Positions 24,401 to 36,290 of a DNA stretch of 64,000 nucleotides are shown piece by piece. The number at the start of each line of letters is the position of its first letter. The stretch's first letter is position 1. The notes under the pieces were generated by a model, which worked only from the letters and a program-made list of their open reading frames with translations, was not told where the DNA came from and ran no database searches. The position numbers and the translations under genes were made by a program. The DNA comes from Morella rubra (taxonomy: Eukaryota > Streptophyta > Magnoliopsida > Fagales > Myricaceae), in assembly GCA_003952965.2 (NCBI GenBank), contig CM025855.1, forward strand, positions 22,196,309 through 22,260,308, given 5' to 3'.

Positions 24401-27400
24401 AATTTTGCTTCCGTTAAAACATGGTGAGAACTAATTGTTTCGACTGAAAGGAACAAAAAGGTGTTGCCTGAGGTGCAAATGAAGATTAAAAAGGGAACAA
24501 AAGGGTCTTATCAGTGGAAACGTAGCTCTTGGAAACAGAAATATTTAACTGGAACAAAGGCAAAACAAGAGGGGACTGACTGCTAGAAACCTTGTTCGAA
24601 ATAACTTAAATTAAAAATTAAAAGGAAAGCACTATGTTGAGGATGGGATAGCTGAAAAACTAGCTCTTGGAGAAAAAGTTAAACAGATTGGAACAGAAGG
24701 ATTGACTACAAAACGTAGGTCTTGCAGAAAGAGAGTAAAAGAAAAAGATGTAACCTGTAATGTTGCTTAAAAAGTCTGAAATTCCTGCAATTGAGATATT
24801 CAGAAGACACGGTCATAATGGGGGGACTTAGGGTTTGAAGCGAAAGGGCATGACTGAAGGGAATTCCGTTATCTTAACATAAATTTATGTGGTTGTTAGA
24901 AAAGTTTTTAGCTCTGAAGAATAGTGTCACAGCTTGCTATTTCATGCAAGCTAGATAGGAGTGTTGACTAGTGCTGGTGATAGCTACCATGAAGGTTTTG
25001 TCGCTGAAGCTGTTGGGGCTATGTAGTCGTGTGATCAAACATACTAAAATATGTAAATTGAGATACGATGAAAGAAACGGACGGAAATCTTCAGCCAAAG
25101 GTTTTTAGCTCATAGGCATTAATCGACATGCACCATCTGAGGTTTCTGCGATGAGAGCTGATTGGTAATTCAAAAGTTCAGAGTTCAAATTCAAAAATCA
25201 AACATAAACTTTGGAAATATAGAATAATATCTCACAAACTGCAATCAGCTCTTAAAGATTTTAGCATTACTTCACTAACTTGGATATTGAGCCATTGTAT
25301 CTTATCCCATGACACATACTCTTTGATTTTGATTGGAGCCTCTAATGCTTCTTTGAAGAAATCATTGTGAGCATAGTCCTTTGAAAAGCTTCCGCATGCA
25401 TCTTAAACTGTCATGTAGCCTTCTCATCAGCAGCTCCTATGACAAGTGTAATGTGATTATAGTTTAAGCGAGATGGTTTTGTGTTTGTTGGACCTGAAGG
25501 AGGAATTAGAGAGATGTATGCTTTTTTGCCCGTCTCATTACGAGTGACAGATGCACAACCGGAACCTTTTCTTCCATCAACTGCTAAAAAGCCAGCCAGT
25601 AAATATGATGTTATATGAATGCATGGACACTTCTAGAAGGGAGTTTATATGTATATAATACAGTACATCTCTAGTAGCTGTCAGTGGATATATGATAAAA
25701 ATATGCAAATTTGGTAAGTTCAAATTTTAAACATCAAATTTTATATAATACATAGTAAATTCCAGGACAAAGTCTCGAATACACCTTGAGTAATTGAGTG
25801 TCAAGATTTGATGCTCTTTAGTGGCTGTGGGCATGTAACAAGGTAAAGGACGACATTATAAGTACATACTGCTACTAACCTGTGAGTTAGGGATGCTGGT
25901 AGAATAAAACAGTTACTTGGCATAACTCTGAAATATTTAAGAGATAATGGATGCATAGAAGGTGTGGTTATTGATTACCATACATCTACCATTTCTTATA
26001 CCACATTAAGATTTGTCAGAATCCATAACATGTAACCATGTCCAGTTCATCTATCGATGCATCCCTGGATGCTATTCATTTGTGAAAACAACCACCTTTT
26101 CATTTTTGTGCCAATGGTTGTGCATGAATGTGCACATGCGTGTTGACATGTACAGGGATAGCATTCTGTATAGACCAATTAGAGGAAATTGTTTGAGAAA
26201 AGGAATAGCTTATACCCAACAGATTGGTGTAGATATTTTGCATTACACTTTGAAGAGTAAAATTGAATGAAAAAACGGGGACAGGATAATCTAAAACTGA
26301 AAATTTTTGCTATATTTTGATTTGACGCAATTGAGAAGTTCCAACACTCTGAAACATCGGAGCTAATTTCCTAGCTTTGTATGCAGCTACTGAGAATGGA
26401 GCACAAGGTCCAGTCAGCAAGACAGCGTGAGTCTATATACTGGTATTTAGCTTCACACGGTATTCCCAAAAGCTTACATTGTCTTTGCCTCAACCTGGCT
26501 GAAGAATATGCTGTAAATGCGATGGCCCGAACTCGTCTACCTCCACCAGAATTTGTTTCTCGCCTTGCTGACCCCTCATTTAACCACATTGTTCTCTTAA
26601 CTGATAATGTCCTTGCGGCCTCTGTCGTCGTCTCTTCTACCATCCAGAACTCAGCCAACCCTGGAAAATTAGTCTTCCACATAGTAACTGACAAGAAAAC
26701 TTTCACTCCAATGCATGCATGGTTTGCAATCAATTCTATTGGATCTGCTGTGGTGGAAGTCAAGGGATTGCACCAATACGACTGGTCTGAGGAGGTGAAT
26801 ATTGGAGTTAAAGAGATGTTACGGATTCATCGGGTAATTTGGAAGCACTACTACAAAAAGTCGAGAGATGATTTTGAGTATGAAGGAGAACGTGAAAGAT
26901 ATCTGGAGGCTTTAAGCTCCAGCTCCCTCTGCCTTCTTAATCATCTCCGAATTTATATCCCTGAGGTAGTCAGCTAACATTTTCGCATAATCTTCTCTGA
27001 TTAAGTAATGAATGTTGAATATGAGAACTTTGTGATAATTGACTGATCATCTTATTTTCATGGGCCACAGCTGTTTCCAGATCTAAACAAGATAGTGTTC
27101 TTGGATGACGATGTTGTCGTACAACACGACATATCATCTTTGTGGGAGTTGGATCTCAACGGAAGAGTTGTTGGTGCAGTTTTTAATTCATGGTGTGGAG
27201 ATGGCTGTTGCCCTGGAAGGAAATATGGTGACTATTTGAACTTCTCGCATCCAATTATATCATCCAACTTTGACCATGATCAGTGTGCATGGCTATATGG
27301 TGTAAATGTCTTTGATATGGAAGCTTGGAGGAAGACCAACATTACTGCAACTTATCATCAATGGTTAAAACTTGTAAGTATGCTTTGCACTTTAGTTGCT

Positions 27401-28236
27401 ATGGAAAGTCAATATGTCTCCAATGTTGGAAAACATAGCTGTCAAATATGTCCCATTCTGTTATGTTGATAGCATGGACATGTGTTGACTCAATGTTATG
27501 GTTTGAGTCATGTTGTTGTTTTTCATTTATGAAGTGAAGAAAATTTTAAATGAGAATTTGAAAATTTTATTGTGTTAAGAGTGAAAATTAATGAAATTTT
27601 TATGTTTGATAGAGTTTTTGGAATTTCAGTTTTTTGTTATTAAGTTTTAAAATTTTTGAATTAAAATCAAAATGAAAGAAAATTGTTGTGGGTCCTTTAT
27701 TTGGTGTGAAAATCGAAAAAGTTCAAAATTTTGAGACAAAAATTCATGTTTGCATCTAAAAATTCTTAAAACCGAAAAAATTTCTACAAAATTTGACTTT
27801 GCAAACATGCCGATATTGTCCGAATTTGATTTCTAGAGCTCTTTGGGGTCTAATGATTTCCTTCACTCAGATTGGTAAATGATCATGCCTTTATTGGGAA
27901 AAGAGAGGTTTTGTTGCTTGTTTGTTGCCCTGATACTGTTACATTGTTCCACAGAGCCTCAAATCTGGGTTGGCATTCTGGCGTCCTGGAGTACTTCCAC
28001 CTTCCTTGATAGCTTTCAAGGGTCATGTACATCCTATTGATTTATCGTGGCATGTAGCTGGATTAGGTCATCAACCCGCAGTTCATCAAGAGATACTGGA
28101 AGCTGCTGCTGTTATACACTTCAGCGGGCCTGCAAAGCCTTGGCTGGAGATTGGGTTTCCGGAGGTACGGAGCTTCTGGAACAGACATGTAAACTTTTCA
28201 AACAAGTTCATTAGGAAATGTAGAATTATGGGGTGA
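18428..28236 (+). CDS. GAUT15: GAUT15-like glycosyltransferase (six exons)
   Basis: Predicted exons: 18428-18647, 19009-19052, 21404-21565, 26387-26965, 27071-27373, 27955-28236 (stop TGA). All introns are GT-AG and the frame is kept, giving 529 residues; Arabidopsis GAUT15, as I recall it, is about 540. The product is a type II Golgi membrane GT8 enzyme of the GAUT family. Residues 1-39 are a short basic tail ([20 protein letters not shown]), and about 40-63 form the membrane anchor. A short stem follows, with SPLDCIG split across exons 1 and 2. The catalytic domain contains [10 protein letters not shown] and [15 protein letters not shown], the metal-binding FLDDDVVVQ (D347-D349), [16 protein letters not shown] and [12 protein letters not shown] (491-502). 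The GAUT15 subgroup is favoured over GAUT12-14 by [20 protein letters not shown] and the C-terminal KCRIMG. Substrate is presumed UDP-galacturonate for pectin synthesis, by family inference; activity of this subgroup is less well defined. The exon 3 acceptor (21403) could be 3 bases further on. Intron 3 is 4.8 kb. Confidence 0.92.
20156..20672. mobile_element. Possible decayed foldback element in GAUT15 intron 2
   Basis: The left part (GTTTAAAATTACTG, then 'ttgaaattttaaaac', 'tttacaaaattactttcac') is loosely mirrored on the right ('gggagtgattttacaaat', 'gtagttttaaaattttc'). The inner segment has its own paired words around 'gatttctaatgaaattgatg' and 'catcaattatattagaaat'. The plan resembles the foldback elements at 14294 and 32995. 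No target duplication could be fixed and borders are approximate. Confidence 0.35.
21788..22248. mobile_element. Small non-autonomous hAT-type element in GAUT15 intron 3
   Basis: The left end CAGGTGCAGCTCA (21788) and the right end TGTGCCGCCCCTA (22248) form an imperfect inverted pair of the CAGGGGCGG type found on plant hAT elements. Flanks GATAGAAT (21780-21787) and GATGGAAT (22249-22256) match at 7 of 8, as expected for an 8-bp hAT duplication. It is 461 bp, AT-rich and without coding capacity. Confidence 0.55.
22257..26386 (+). other. Remainder of GAUT15 intron 3
   Basis: About 4.1 kb lie between the small hAT element and exon 4. Open frames here are short and unlike known proteins. Just upstream of the hAT element, about 21650-21730 contains 'gattcaaaccctgccgccc', a B-box-like word that may be a SINE scrap. 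No alternative exon was recognised. The acceptor is TTTGTATGCAG at 26376-26386. Confidence 0.5.
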
Positions 28237-28916
28237 AGAGGGCAAAGTTCTCTCACTTAGATATATTCGTTTTGCGAAAAGAACCAGAGGCGCAGTATGG
28301 GTTCAGAGAGAAGAAGGTTTTGCCTTCAGTCTCTGCTCACTCAGCTCTACATAGTACCCTATTGGTTAACTCATGTCCATAATAGAAAATAGCGGAAGGT
28401 TCTACTACACCATAGAGTAATGATCTTTGACCTTCAAGCAATACTGTAAATCACTTGAAGTCAGGTAAAATGAAGTTACTTAACTCATAGTAGAAAGTGG
28501 TTTATTCTGTTTACCTTCCGTCGTAGGCGGTTGCCATATTATTTGTCCATCATTTTGACAAATAATTAGTGCCGGAGAAATGTCCCAAAACCATATAAAT
28601 AGCAACAGCAATGAAAGCTTCGGCTTATTATAGAGAGGGTCCGCTATCGGCCTTTAAGAATAAGCACCAGATTCGTTGCTGTTTGGCAGCGTAATGGCAC
28701 TGCCCTGTACATCCTGGTGTACCCCTATGTGACTGATGGTGGAATGAAATATTGTTTCAGACACCGACCATAGCATCGCAATATGATTCCCACCACCAAA
28801 GCATATTTTAAATTTCTGAACATTACAAGACACCGACCACGGTTTGAAAGTTCCTATAAGGTTGGCGAACGTCAAGATGTCTACAGATTTGTAGTTCTTA
28901 AAGTTGACCTAGAAAC
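28237..28916 (+). other. GAUT15 3' UTR and downstream flank
   Basis: Sequence after the stop is non-coding. A possible poly(A) signal-like AATAGAAAAT lies near 28381 and AATAAG near 28658. A small local repeat, 'agacaccgaccac/agacaccgaccat', occurs near 28759 and 28829. No other feature seen. Confidence 0.4.
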
Positions 28917-29940
28917 TGTTAGAAATATGTCCTATAAACCAGTTGTCAGATGTAGTTATTGCTAGTTAGGTATTATGTTGTGACAAAAGATGTTACACGG
29001 ATATTGTCAAGTGACATTATAGAAAATCATGCCAATTATTAATGAATCAAAGACAGAGGAGTATGACTTTTCGTTTGCTTATTCATTTGATGATTATTCT
29101 AGACTGACGTACATTTTTATATATAAATAAGTCTATATTCGTTGTGCCTATATTAAATAAGATGATAACTTTGTCATTAAGGTGGTGACTTTAAGCAGAC
29201 AAGTGAGTGCACTATAAGAGTACATGCACTGAATGAGATTAAATATGGATATCTTCTGGAAGTGATCACTGATGGTGATAATAATATTTAGCATAATTAG
29301 CTTATGATATCCTTAGATCTGAAGGCTTTATGCAGATCTATTTGTTGTGTACTTGTACTTTGACCAGTCATTTGGTGATGATCTTTCTAGGTCAACTATT
29401 TTAGACAACATTATGTCTTGTGTATGATAAATAGGCTTGTATGCTCAACAAGGAATCCACAGTTTCTTTCTAAGACTATATTATTCAGTATATCTATATA
29501 GGGTTAGACTCGAAAATAAATCACTGGCCAATGGAATTTTGTGAAAATATTTTTTTAAAGTTAATATATATAAACATATATTTATTTGTAAAATTGTTTT
29601 GGAAACAATTTGATAGTCCAACAAATTACAGATTGTAAATTAAGAATTATATGAGTTAGAGATTTAATTAGTGCTATTATTATGATACTATTAAATCATG
29701 TGAAATATAGCATGGTGGAACTATATATAAGCAAATAATTTTTAGTAAAAAAAAGATTTCACAAATCAATCTCATCTTATCAGAAGTCAATTGTGATATG
29801 TTGATGAATATGATCACAATTAGTACAAGCTAAAAATTCAGAATAAAAGAATCTAACGAAAAGAAAAGAAAGAGTATTCTATGTAATCCTATGGTCGAGA
29901 TCTAGGATCCCTAACGATCGTACACCATGTTACAGCTAGG
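28917..29940 (+). repeat. Probable Ty1-copia LTR remnant
   Basis: Begins TGTTAGAAATATGTCCTATA, a start I associate with plant copia LTRs of this type. It continues with long non-coding AT-rich sequence and a TATA-like ACTATATATAAGC near 29708. The right end, partner LTR and internal domains were not found, so it may be a solo LTR or fragment. The right border is approximate. Confidence 0.45.
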
Positions 29941-29989
29941 TATTGACTTTTAGTCTCAATCGATTTTTTTATTATAACAATAAAAGTAA

Positions 29990-31015
29990 TTGAAATGGAG
30001 AAGCAATGAAGATCCAAAATAAGCATGAAACGCACAATCGATCAAGCAATGATCAATTCAATGGAAGTGGCTCAAAAGTGAAGACTTAACTTTAGGGTAA
30101 TCTTTGTAACACTGAGGTCTCACTTTTAAAAAGGATTTGTATCACACATGTATATTTTTAAACCATGCATAAATCCTTTTTCTCAAGTTTGATAAAATAT
30201 AATATGCCTTGAGTGTTTTCAAATCATGCTCATATGAACTCTCAAATTTTATTTATATCTTTGAGGAGTTGGTTTTTTGGGTCTTAAAAAGGTCAAAATC
30301 GTGCTTTTCAATTATAAAGGTGACCGGGTTTGTGAACTGGTCGACCTAAGATTGACCGCTTAGTGTAGCGGTCAACCAAGTCAGAAACCCAAAAATGTCA
30401 GCCCGCCCTTAAATTTTGAATGTTGGGTCAACAGACACCTATGTGGTCAACCGCTACAGTATACTGATCAGCCGATATAATGCGAACTTAGACAATTCGT
30501 CCCAAACAGCTAAAAATGACTATTTTTTATGAGTGGCCTATATAGGGACCTCCTAAGCCTTAACAAATACACTTGAGCAATCATACATCATTTGTTAAAC
30601 TTGAAAGAGATAAAAAATCTTCAAATCACATTTTCTTATATATTTGATTCATACAAAAGTTTTCACTTTCACATCCTTACTATTATGTGAAACTAAAGAA
30701 AGAATTTTCACTTGTATTATCTACTCCATTGAGGGAGTTTGGTGTTGTAAAATCTTATACTCATTTTGTGTAAGAAGAGCGATATTCTCTTGCATCATTT
30801 TGGTGAAATGTGTTCATCAAAAGGAGTTTGGAAAGGTGTTTCTCAAAGCTCAAGTGTAAGAAACCATTCCTAGTTGAAGGAAATCTAGTGAAGAAACCTC
30901 AAGGCTTGGAAAGAAGTTTGAGTATGGACATAGGCGAGTTTGTTAAACCACCTAAAGCTTGCTTTGTAGTTGTTGTTGACACTGGAAGAGTCAAGATAAG
31001 ATGAATTAATCTGTC
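29990..31015 (+). repeat. Sirevirus-like LTR remnant, opposite orientation to that at 2749-3951
   Basis: The series 'aaggatttgtatcacacatg', 'gcataaatcctttt', 'gtgttttcaaatcatgctc', 'aggagttgg' and repeated 'ggtcgacc / accgct / ggtcaacc' words follows the same order as the reverse complement of the LTR at 2749-3951. It continues with the matching later block ('ctcaagcttgg'-type, 'tttgtt...ccacctaaa'). Divergence is high. No gag or pol is attached, so it is a fossil fragment or solo LTR. Confidence 0.55.
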
Positions 31016-31149
31016 AATTAAATAGTAGGTATTTGTCTTTCATATTTCGGATAACTTTTGTCATAACTCAAAAATGGAATACAAATATTTCAACTCTAGA
31101 TGGTGAGGCACATCGAGCTCAAAGTACAGCAATTGGTATCTCAAATGAA

Positions 31150-31690
31150 TCTTTTCATACTCTATAAAATTCTATGGATAAAAGTTATCAACAAGGCTAC
31201 AAATATCATAAATGTTGAAGAATTTATATGCATTCTTGGGATCTAAGCTTTAGCTAAGAATATAAAGTTTCGCTGCTTTCTCATTAAACATGTTGTTCAA
31301 CTCTTGTAACGGAGAGCTTATTGCAACCATAAATATATCAATTCGATAATGATGCTTCATAGTAAGTTGATCTCTTCGATTGTGAGACCTACCTCGACCC
31401 ATACGTATGTAGCGTTCATATTAAGAATTTCAATATCATGTCTTTCATAAAAGAACTTCACATTTTTGAGAAAAGATTTCCAACCATCTTCTCGCAACTT
31501 TTGAATAAGTATCTTGGTATTCTGACGAAATATATAGCATTTAAAGTATCTTGAGTATATTGTTGCAATGATTGACATAGAAAGTTAGTCAGCCCCATAA
31601 TTTCACTCATTAAATGCATGATAAAAAAAAAATTCAAATGACATCATAACTGTATATGCTACATCAGTATCACCTCGTTGCGAATAAGTA
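31150..31690 (-). pseudogene. Fragment of a TTF-type hAT transposase (ZMYM1-like)
   Basis: On the minus strand about 31680-31600 reads HLMSEIMGLTNFLCQSLQQ in one frame. The frame at 31578-31357 reads LREDGWKSFLKNVKFFYERH and DIEILNMNATYV. Further on lie scraps resembling the family's 'HHYRVELFY..ID' region. These are the 'L..ILGITNELSQALQRKDQDI' and 'R.DGWESLL..V.SFC.KHDI' blocks of plant TTF/DUF4371 hAT transposases. A frame change lies between the two blocks (about 31580) and the rest of the gene is missing. Confidence 0.65.
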
Positions 31691-32540
31691 AACCCTTTCC
31701 TGATTATATTTTGAGGAATTGTCAATGTTGCCTTAAAAATTAATATCAAACTTATCATGACAATCAAATATTAAAGAAGAAAAACTTGTTGGATTGAAGT
31801 GAAATTTTTATTTTTATTAAGCTCATTGTTTGACGAGTACAAGCATCATAAAATATACATAAATAATTACAATATTCTTTCGATGAACAAGATTAAATAT
31901 CACTATAAAAAAAATTCAGAAAGAGAAACTAGAAAGATAAAAATAAACATTTAAAGTTATTTTAATTTAATTGTTAGGTAATTGTAAAAGAGGTACTTGT
32001 AAAAAAAAAAAAAAAAAAACCTTGAATAGAGATTCTGGCTTTCTGGGGCTTGTCAGGGTAGAATCTACCTTAAAAGAGATAAAAAAAATTACGCATAGAA
32101 GAAAAATCATTTGCAGCATAGAAGAAAAGTCGTCCTTGAAAAGTTCAAAAGTTTTGATTTTCAATTTAAGACATGAGAGATGCGTAGTCTATAGAAGACG
32201 TAAAAACTAAAACGTTCAAACTTCAAGTTTGATTCTCAATGAAGACGTGACCTGCGGCCTGGGAGCATTGACAATTCAACTTTTCAAACTTTAAGATTCA
32301 ATATTTATATTTATTAAAGATAATGTGGCACAAAGAGAGAGGTTAGGGGGCGGATGAATAGATGATAATGTTGGAAATATTTGTTTGGAAAGAAAAATTC
32401 TTAATAAAATGAAATTTTGAAAACTTTTGGGAGAAGATGGCCCTCGTTCACCCCCTTGGATCTGACACTTGTAAGAGAGGCTCGTAATTTTGTCATGCTT
32501 GTTCAAAACTCTCAACACTGATTGCATATCAAAATAATTT
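31691..32540. other. Intergenic with a long A run
   Basis: A run of about 19 A lies at 32001-32019. No coding similarity on either strand. Open frames here are short shadows. Confidence 0.4.
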
Positions 32541-32994
32541 AAAGAATAAGGAAAGAACCATACAAAACCTGCAACCATTGTGGAAATTCAAGATATACTA
32601 AATGTTGTATAGGTTTTCCATCCAACTTGAAGTTTACCTATTCCAGGTCTGGTTATACTCCTTTTGGTAGCTATTTTGCATTTCAAGTTACTTACCAAGG
32701 ACAAGAAGAAGGAAAAAAGGATATGGCTCAATTTCCCTTAGCTTAAGCTCAGGTTCAACAGCTCAATATTCTTGCAAATGCATAAAATCATTGGCATACT
32801 CTTCTGCCCACATCTGACACTCTCAGCCGTAAAATCCCACCCCATCTGTTTCAAATATGGCGGGGATTGGTTCATGTGTTTTTAGTATTACAATGTCTAT
32901 TAATCCTTCAACTTTATTTTTGCAAAAGACCAACAACATCTTTCATCCCTCTTTAATCATGCACGTTCCTTATGTAGGATAATAGATAATATTA

Positions 32995-33486
32995 GGGAAA
33001 AAGTTATAGTTAGTCTCGTATCTATAGGCTAAAAGCAATTTCGTATTCGCAATTATCAAAACAACAATTTATGTCTTTTATCTTTTGAAAATCATCAATA
33101 TATGCCCTCATCCAAATCAAACATTAAGTCAAGTGGCAAAGGATGTAAGAATGACCAAAATGCCCATCGAAGGCAAAATTTTTTAAAAAATTAAAAATAT
33201 TAAAATTTAAGAAATAAATTAAAAATAAATAGATTATTGAAATAATTTTCAATAGTTTTATTTAAAAAATATTATTTTTTTTCTTTTTAATAATTTTAGT
33301 AATTTTATCTTAGAGGGGCATTTTGGTCATTTTGCATATTTTTTCCATTTGAATTAACGCCTAATTTGGACAGGGGCGTACATTGATGATTTTCAAAAGA
33401 TAAATAACTCAAATCGTTGTTTTGATAGTTGCGGGTACGAAATTGATTTTAGCATATACATACGAGGTTAACTATAACTTTTTCTC
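32995..33486. mobile_element. Foldback element with about 115-bp inverted arms (MULE-like MITE)
   Basis: The left arm GGGAAAAAGTTATAGTTAG ... TTTTGAAAATCATCAATAT is mirrored by the right arm ending AACTATAACTTTTTCTC at 33486. Flanks ATAATATTA (32986-32994) and TAAATATTA (33487-33495) match at 7 of 9, suggesting a 9-bp duplication as made by Mutator-like transposases. The centre is A/T-rich with 'taattttagtaattttatcttagaggggcat', shared in pattern with the element at 14294-14681. No coding capacity. It lies within the copia fossil at 32540-36290. Confidence 0.7.
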
Positions 33487-35080
33487 TAAATATTAAAGCT
33501 ACAACCCATATGGTGCATTCCACTTTCTTTCTCACCACAATCACTTGTTGCACACGAGCATTTGTCCAATTACCAAATGAAGCTTGTTTGAAAGTAACAC
33601 ATATTGGTACAGTTCAAATCTCCAAATCCTTAGCATTAACATGCATTCTTTGTGCCGATTGAAGAAAGCGCTAGCCATATTTGCGCTTTGACTTCAAAAT
33701 GACTAGTCAAGTTTACTTTTAAAGCTCTTTGAAATTATTAGAAGTTTCAATTCTACTGAGTAAGTAACAAATTTGGAATTTGGTCTTATACCATTCCTTT
33801 CTCATTATTTCTCCTTTCTCACTCCATGTGGGACACAGAGTGCTATAGCGTGTACCTTCATTTATATTCAACCTCATTTTTGTTAGGAAAGTCACTCTAA
33901 AATTGGACACTTATCTAATTTTCTTAACCAATTATTGTTCCATTGTGGTCCTTTCTCCCTAGATGACTATTGATTTTGCTAAAGTATATGTTGGTCTCTA
34001 GTTCTTACTACAAAATTTTGTTAGCTACAAAACCAACATTCTTTCCCTTCCTTCCTATTACACACAAGCAAATAACATTGTTGTAAAGAAAGGATCTAAC
34101 CTCTGGCATTTCAGATTAGGACACCTATGCCCATAGGGAATGCAATTGATTCATTCCAATGTTCCTAATGCAAAAACCAACACTTATTTACATTGCATGG
34201 TTTGCCATTACGCTTGATAGAGAAGAATTCCATTTCATTTGAGTGCTTCTTCTAGTTTCTCTCATCTTGATTTATTACATTGTCATATAGAGGGTCCTTA
34301 TTCTCAAACCCTGTGTGCAAGATTTCTATTATTTTTGAACGATTGTGGATGATCACATTAGGATAACATGGATTTATCTAATAAAATTCAAATCAGAAAT
34401 GTAGTCCTTTTTGCAATCATTTTTCAACATTATACAGACTCAATTCAATGCCATAATCAAGTAAATCAAAATAGACAATGATACTAAATTTTAGATGCTA
34501 TTATAAAACCAAATGAACTTTACAGTAAAATCCTTGTGTTGTCATTAATCAACAAAATAAACTTGTTGAAAGGAAACATTAACATCTCCTCAATGTTGCT
34601 CAAACACTTATTTCTAAGTCTTTTTGCCTTTTAGAAAGGAAATGTAATATTGACTACAACATACCTAATCAACAAAACTCCAACACTTCTTCACAACAAC
34701 AAATTCTCATGGAATCCTTTTTCATCTCTTCCCTCTTACAGTCATCACAGAGTCTTTGATTGATTGTGTTGCTTCAACTCTCAAGCATAATAGGGGCAAA
34801 TTTGATCTCAAGACTAAGAAGTGTGTATTCCTTGGTTACCTTATCGTAGTTAATGGATATAAGCTCTATGATGTTGAAATCCACTATGTAATCATTTCTA
34901 GAGACGTCATCTTCTATCAGGCCATTTTTCCTTCAAATCCCAACATCCTTTTCTTTTTCCATCTAATCATTCCACAAATCAAACACAAGATGAGAGTCCA
35001 TCTCATTTTGCCCCTTCTAACCACGAACCTTTTTCATCACCTACACCTATTTCTCCTAAAAATAAAAAACTTCTCCCATG

Positions 35081-36224
35081 CAAAGGCGGAACTAGCGAGG
35101 GGCCAACCGGGCGGCCGCCCCGGTTGGCTTCTAGAAATGATTCAAAATAGCGGTTCCTCATCCTATTTTTCCTGTAGAATTGTTGTTGGTGGGTTGTCAT
35201 CATTTTGGTTTCTATGCATAAATTACGTTCAAAACAAGTTTTTTCAACTAGGTATTGTGTGGTTTCTCTTTAAATTTCGCATTTTAATGTATTTCATGGT
35301 TGCTCTTTGATGAAGTCTGATCTATGAATGGTTCTATTGTGAGGGAGAGTTAGAGAGCGTGACTATTTGCTATAGAGAGAGGTTGTGGGACTCCGCAATT
35401 TAAAGAAGGTTTTTAAGTAGTTAAGTATGCTGAGGATATGGATAATAGAAGAGTCAAGGTGAAGTCTTCCTCCTTGGCAAAGCTGAAACAGAGCCTTCTC
35501 AAAGCAGGAAAGCAACTCGTGTACGATGAACTTTCTAGAGAGTGGAAATTTCTTTAGGTAAGCAATTTCCTATGTATATTAATTGATTTTTTATTTTTTC
35601 AATTGATGCATGGAAGTTTCATGGAACTTCCATGAGTCATAGTATGTGGATATAATATTTTAGTTCTTCTATGAAGTTGACCACTTTGGAGGATGTGCTA
35701 TGCGTCGAATCTTTAAAACTACAATCATGTAGTTAGGAGCCCAAGGTGGCCACACATAGACCAAACTAATACTTCAAACTGATTGTTAGGAATTAAGAGC
35801 TCAGACCAAATGAGGAAGTTGGCAAAGTATAAGTTGTAATAAAAAAAAAGAGTGCCCTGCAACCATTGTGGAAATGAGAAAGAGCCATATTTGATATGAT
35901 TTGTTATTTGGGTGATGGGTTGAGGTAACAATTGTGAATCTCTGTTTGTTGGAGAGCCACTCACGTCATTCAGAGTACGTGATGCTTGTTGTTATTTGGG
36001 GATGGTAAGGAACAAAAATTCACGTTAATCGTAGTCCATTCGTATCCATTTCCCAGTCTCAACAAATAGTACGTAATTGTATTTCAATATTTTTAATGCG
36101 TTTAGTCCTTAATTTTCGATATTTTGACTCTAAGATATTTTTTGCGTTACGTAGGGATATTTTTTTTTTGACATTTCGCCTTATGAGTTCGCCCCCTTCA
36201 AATTATATCTTGGTTCCACCACTG
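35081..36224. mobile_element. Non-autonomous hAT element, 1144 bp, perfect 8-bp TSD
   Basis: Terminal inverted repeats are CAAAGGCGGAACTAGC at the left and CAGTGGTGGAACCAAG at the right (read inward). The 8-bp direct repeat CTCCCATG flanks both ends exactly (35073-35080 and 36225-36232), which is diagnostic for hAT insertion. Next to the left end is the GC-rich 'ggccaaccgggcggccgccccggttgg' hairpin seen on such plant elements. Internal open frames (for example 35725-35964, minus) have no transposase similarity, so it depended on another element for movement. It splits the plus-strand copia fossil. Confidence 0.85.
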
Positions 36225-36290
36225 CTCCCATGCCTCTTGGGCAATCTACTAGGCCAAAACTGCCACCTAGCTATTTGCAGTGGACCTGTC

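Larger units (their letters stand above)
32540..36290 (+). mobile_element. Plus-strand Ty1-copia fossil carrying two younger insertions
   Basis: Copia domains are read in order on the plus strand. There is a gag zinc-knuckle-like segment near 32555-32600 (CNHCGNSRYTKC). A protease/pre-integrase-type segment lies near 33500-33650 (FVQLPNEACLKVTHIGTVQ). An integrase-end segment at about 34756-34940 reads GKFDLKTKKCVFLGYL and then VIISRDVIFYQAIFPS. A short segment at 36233-36290 reads PLGQSTRPKLPPSYLQ. The element is heavily broken with many breaks. It is interrupted by a foldback element (32995-33486) and a hAT element (35081-36224). It is cut at 36290 by the minus-strand copia. No LTRs were recognised for it. 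Confidence 0.65.

Noticed and set aside
26371-26763. 130-codon minus-strand frame opposite GAUT15 exon 4
   Set aside because: Antisense shadow of a conserved glycosyltransferase exon.
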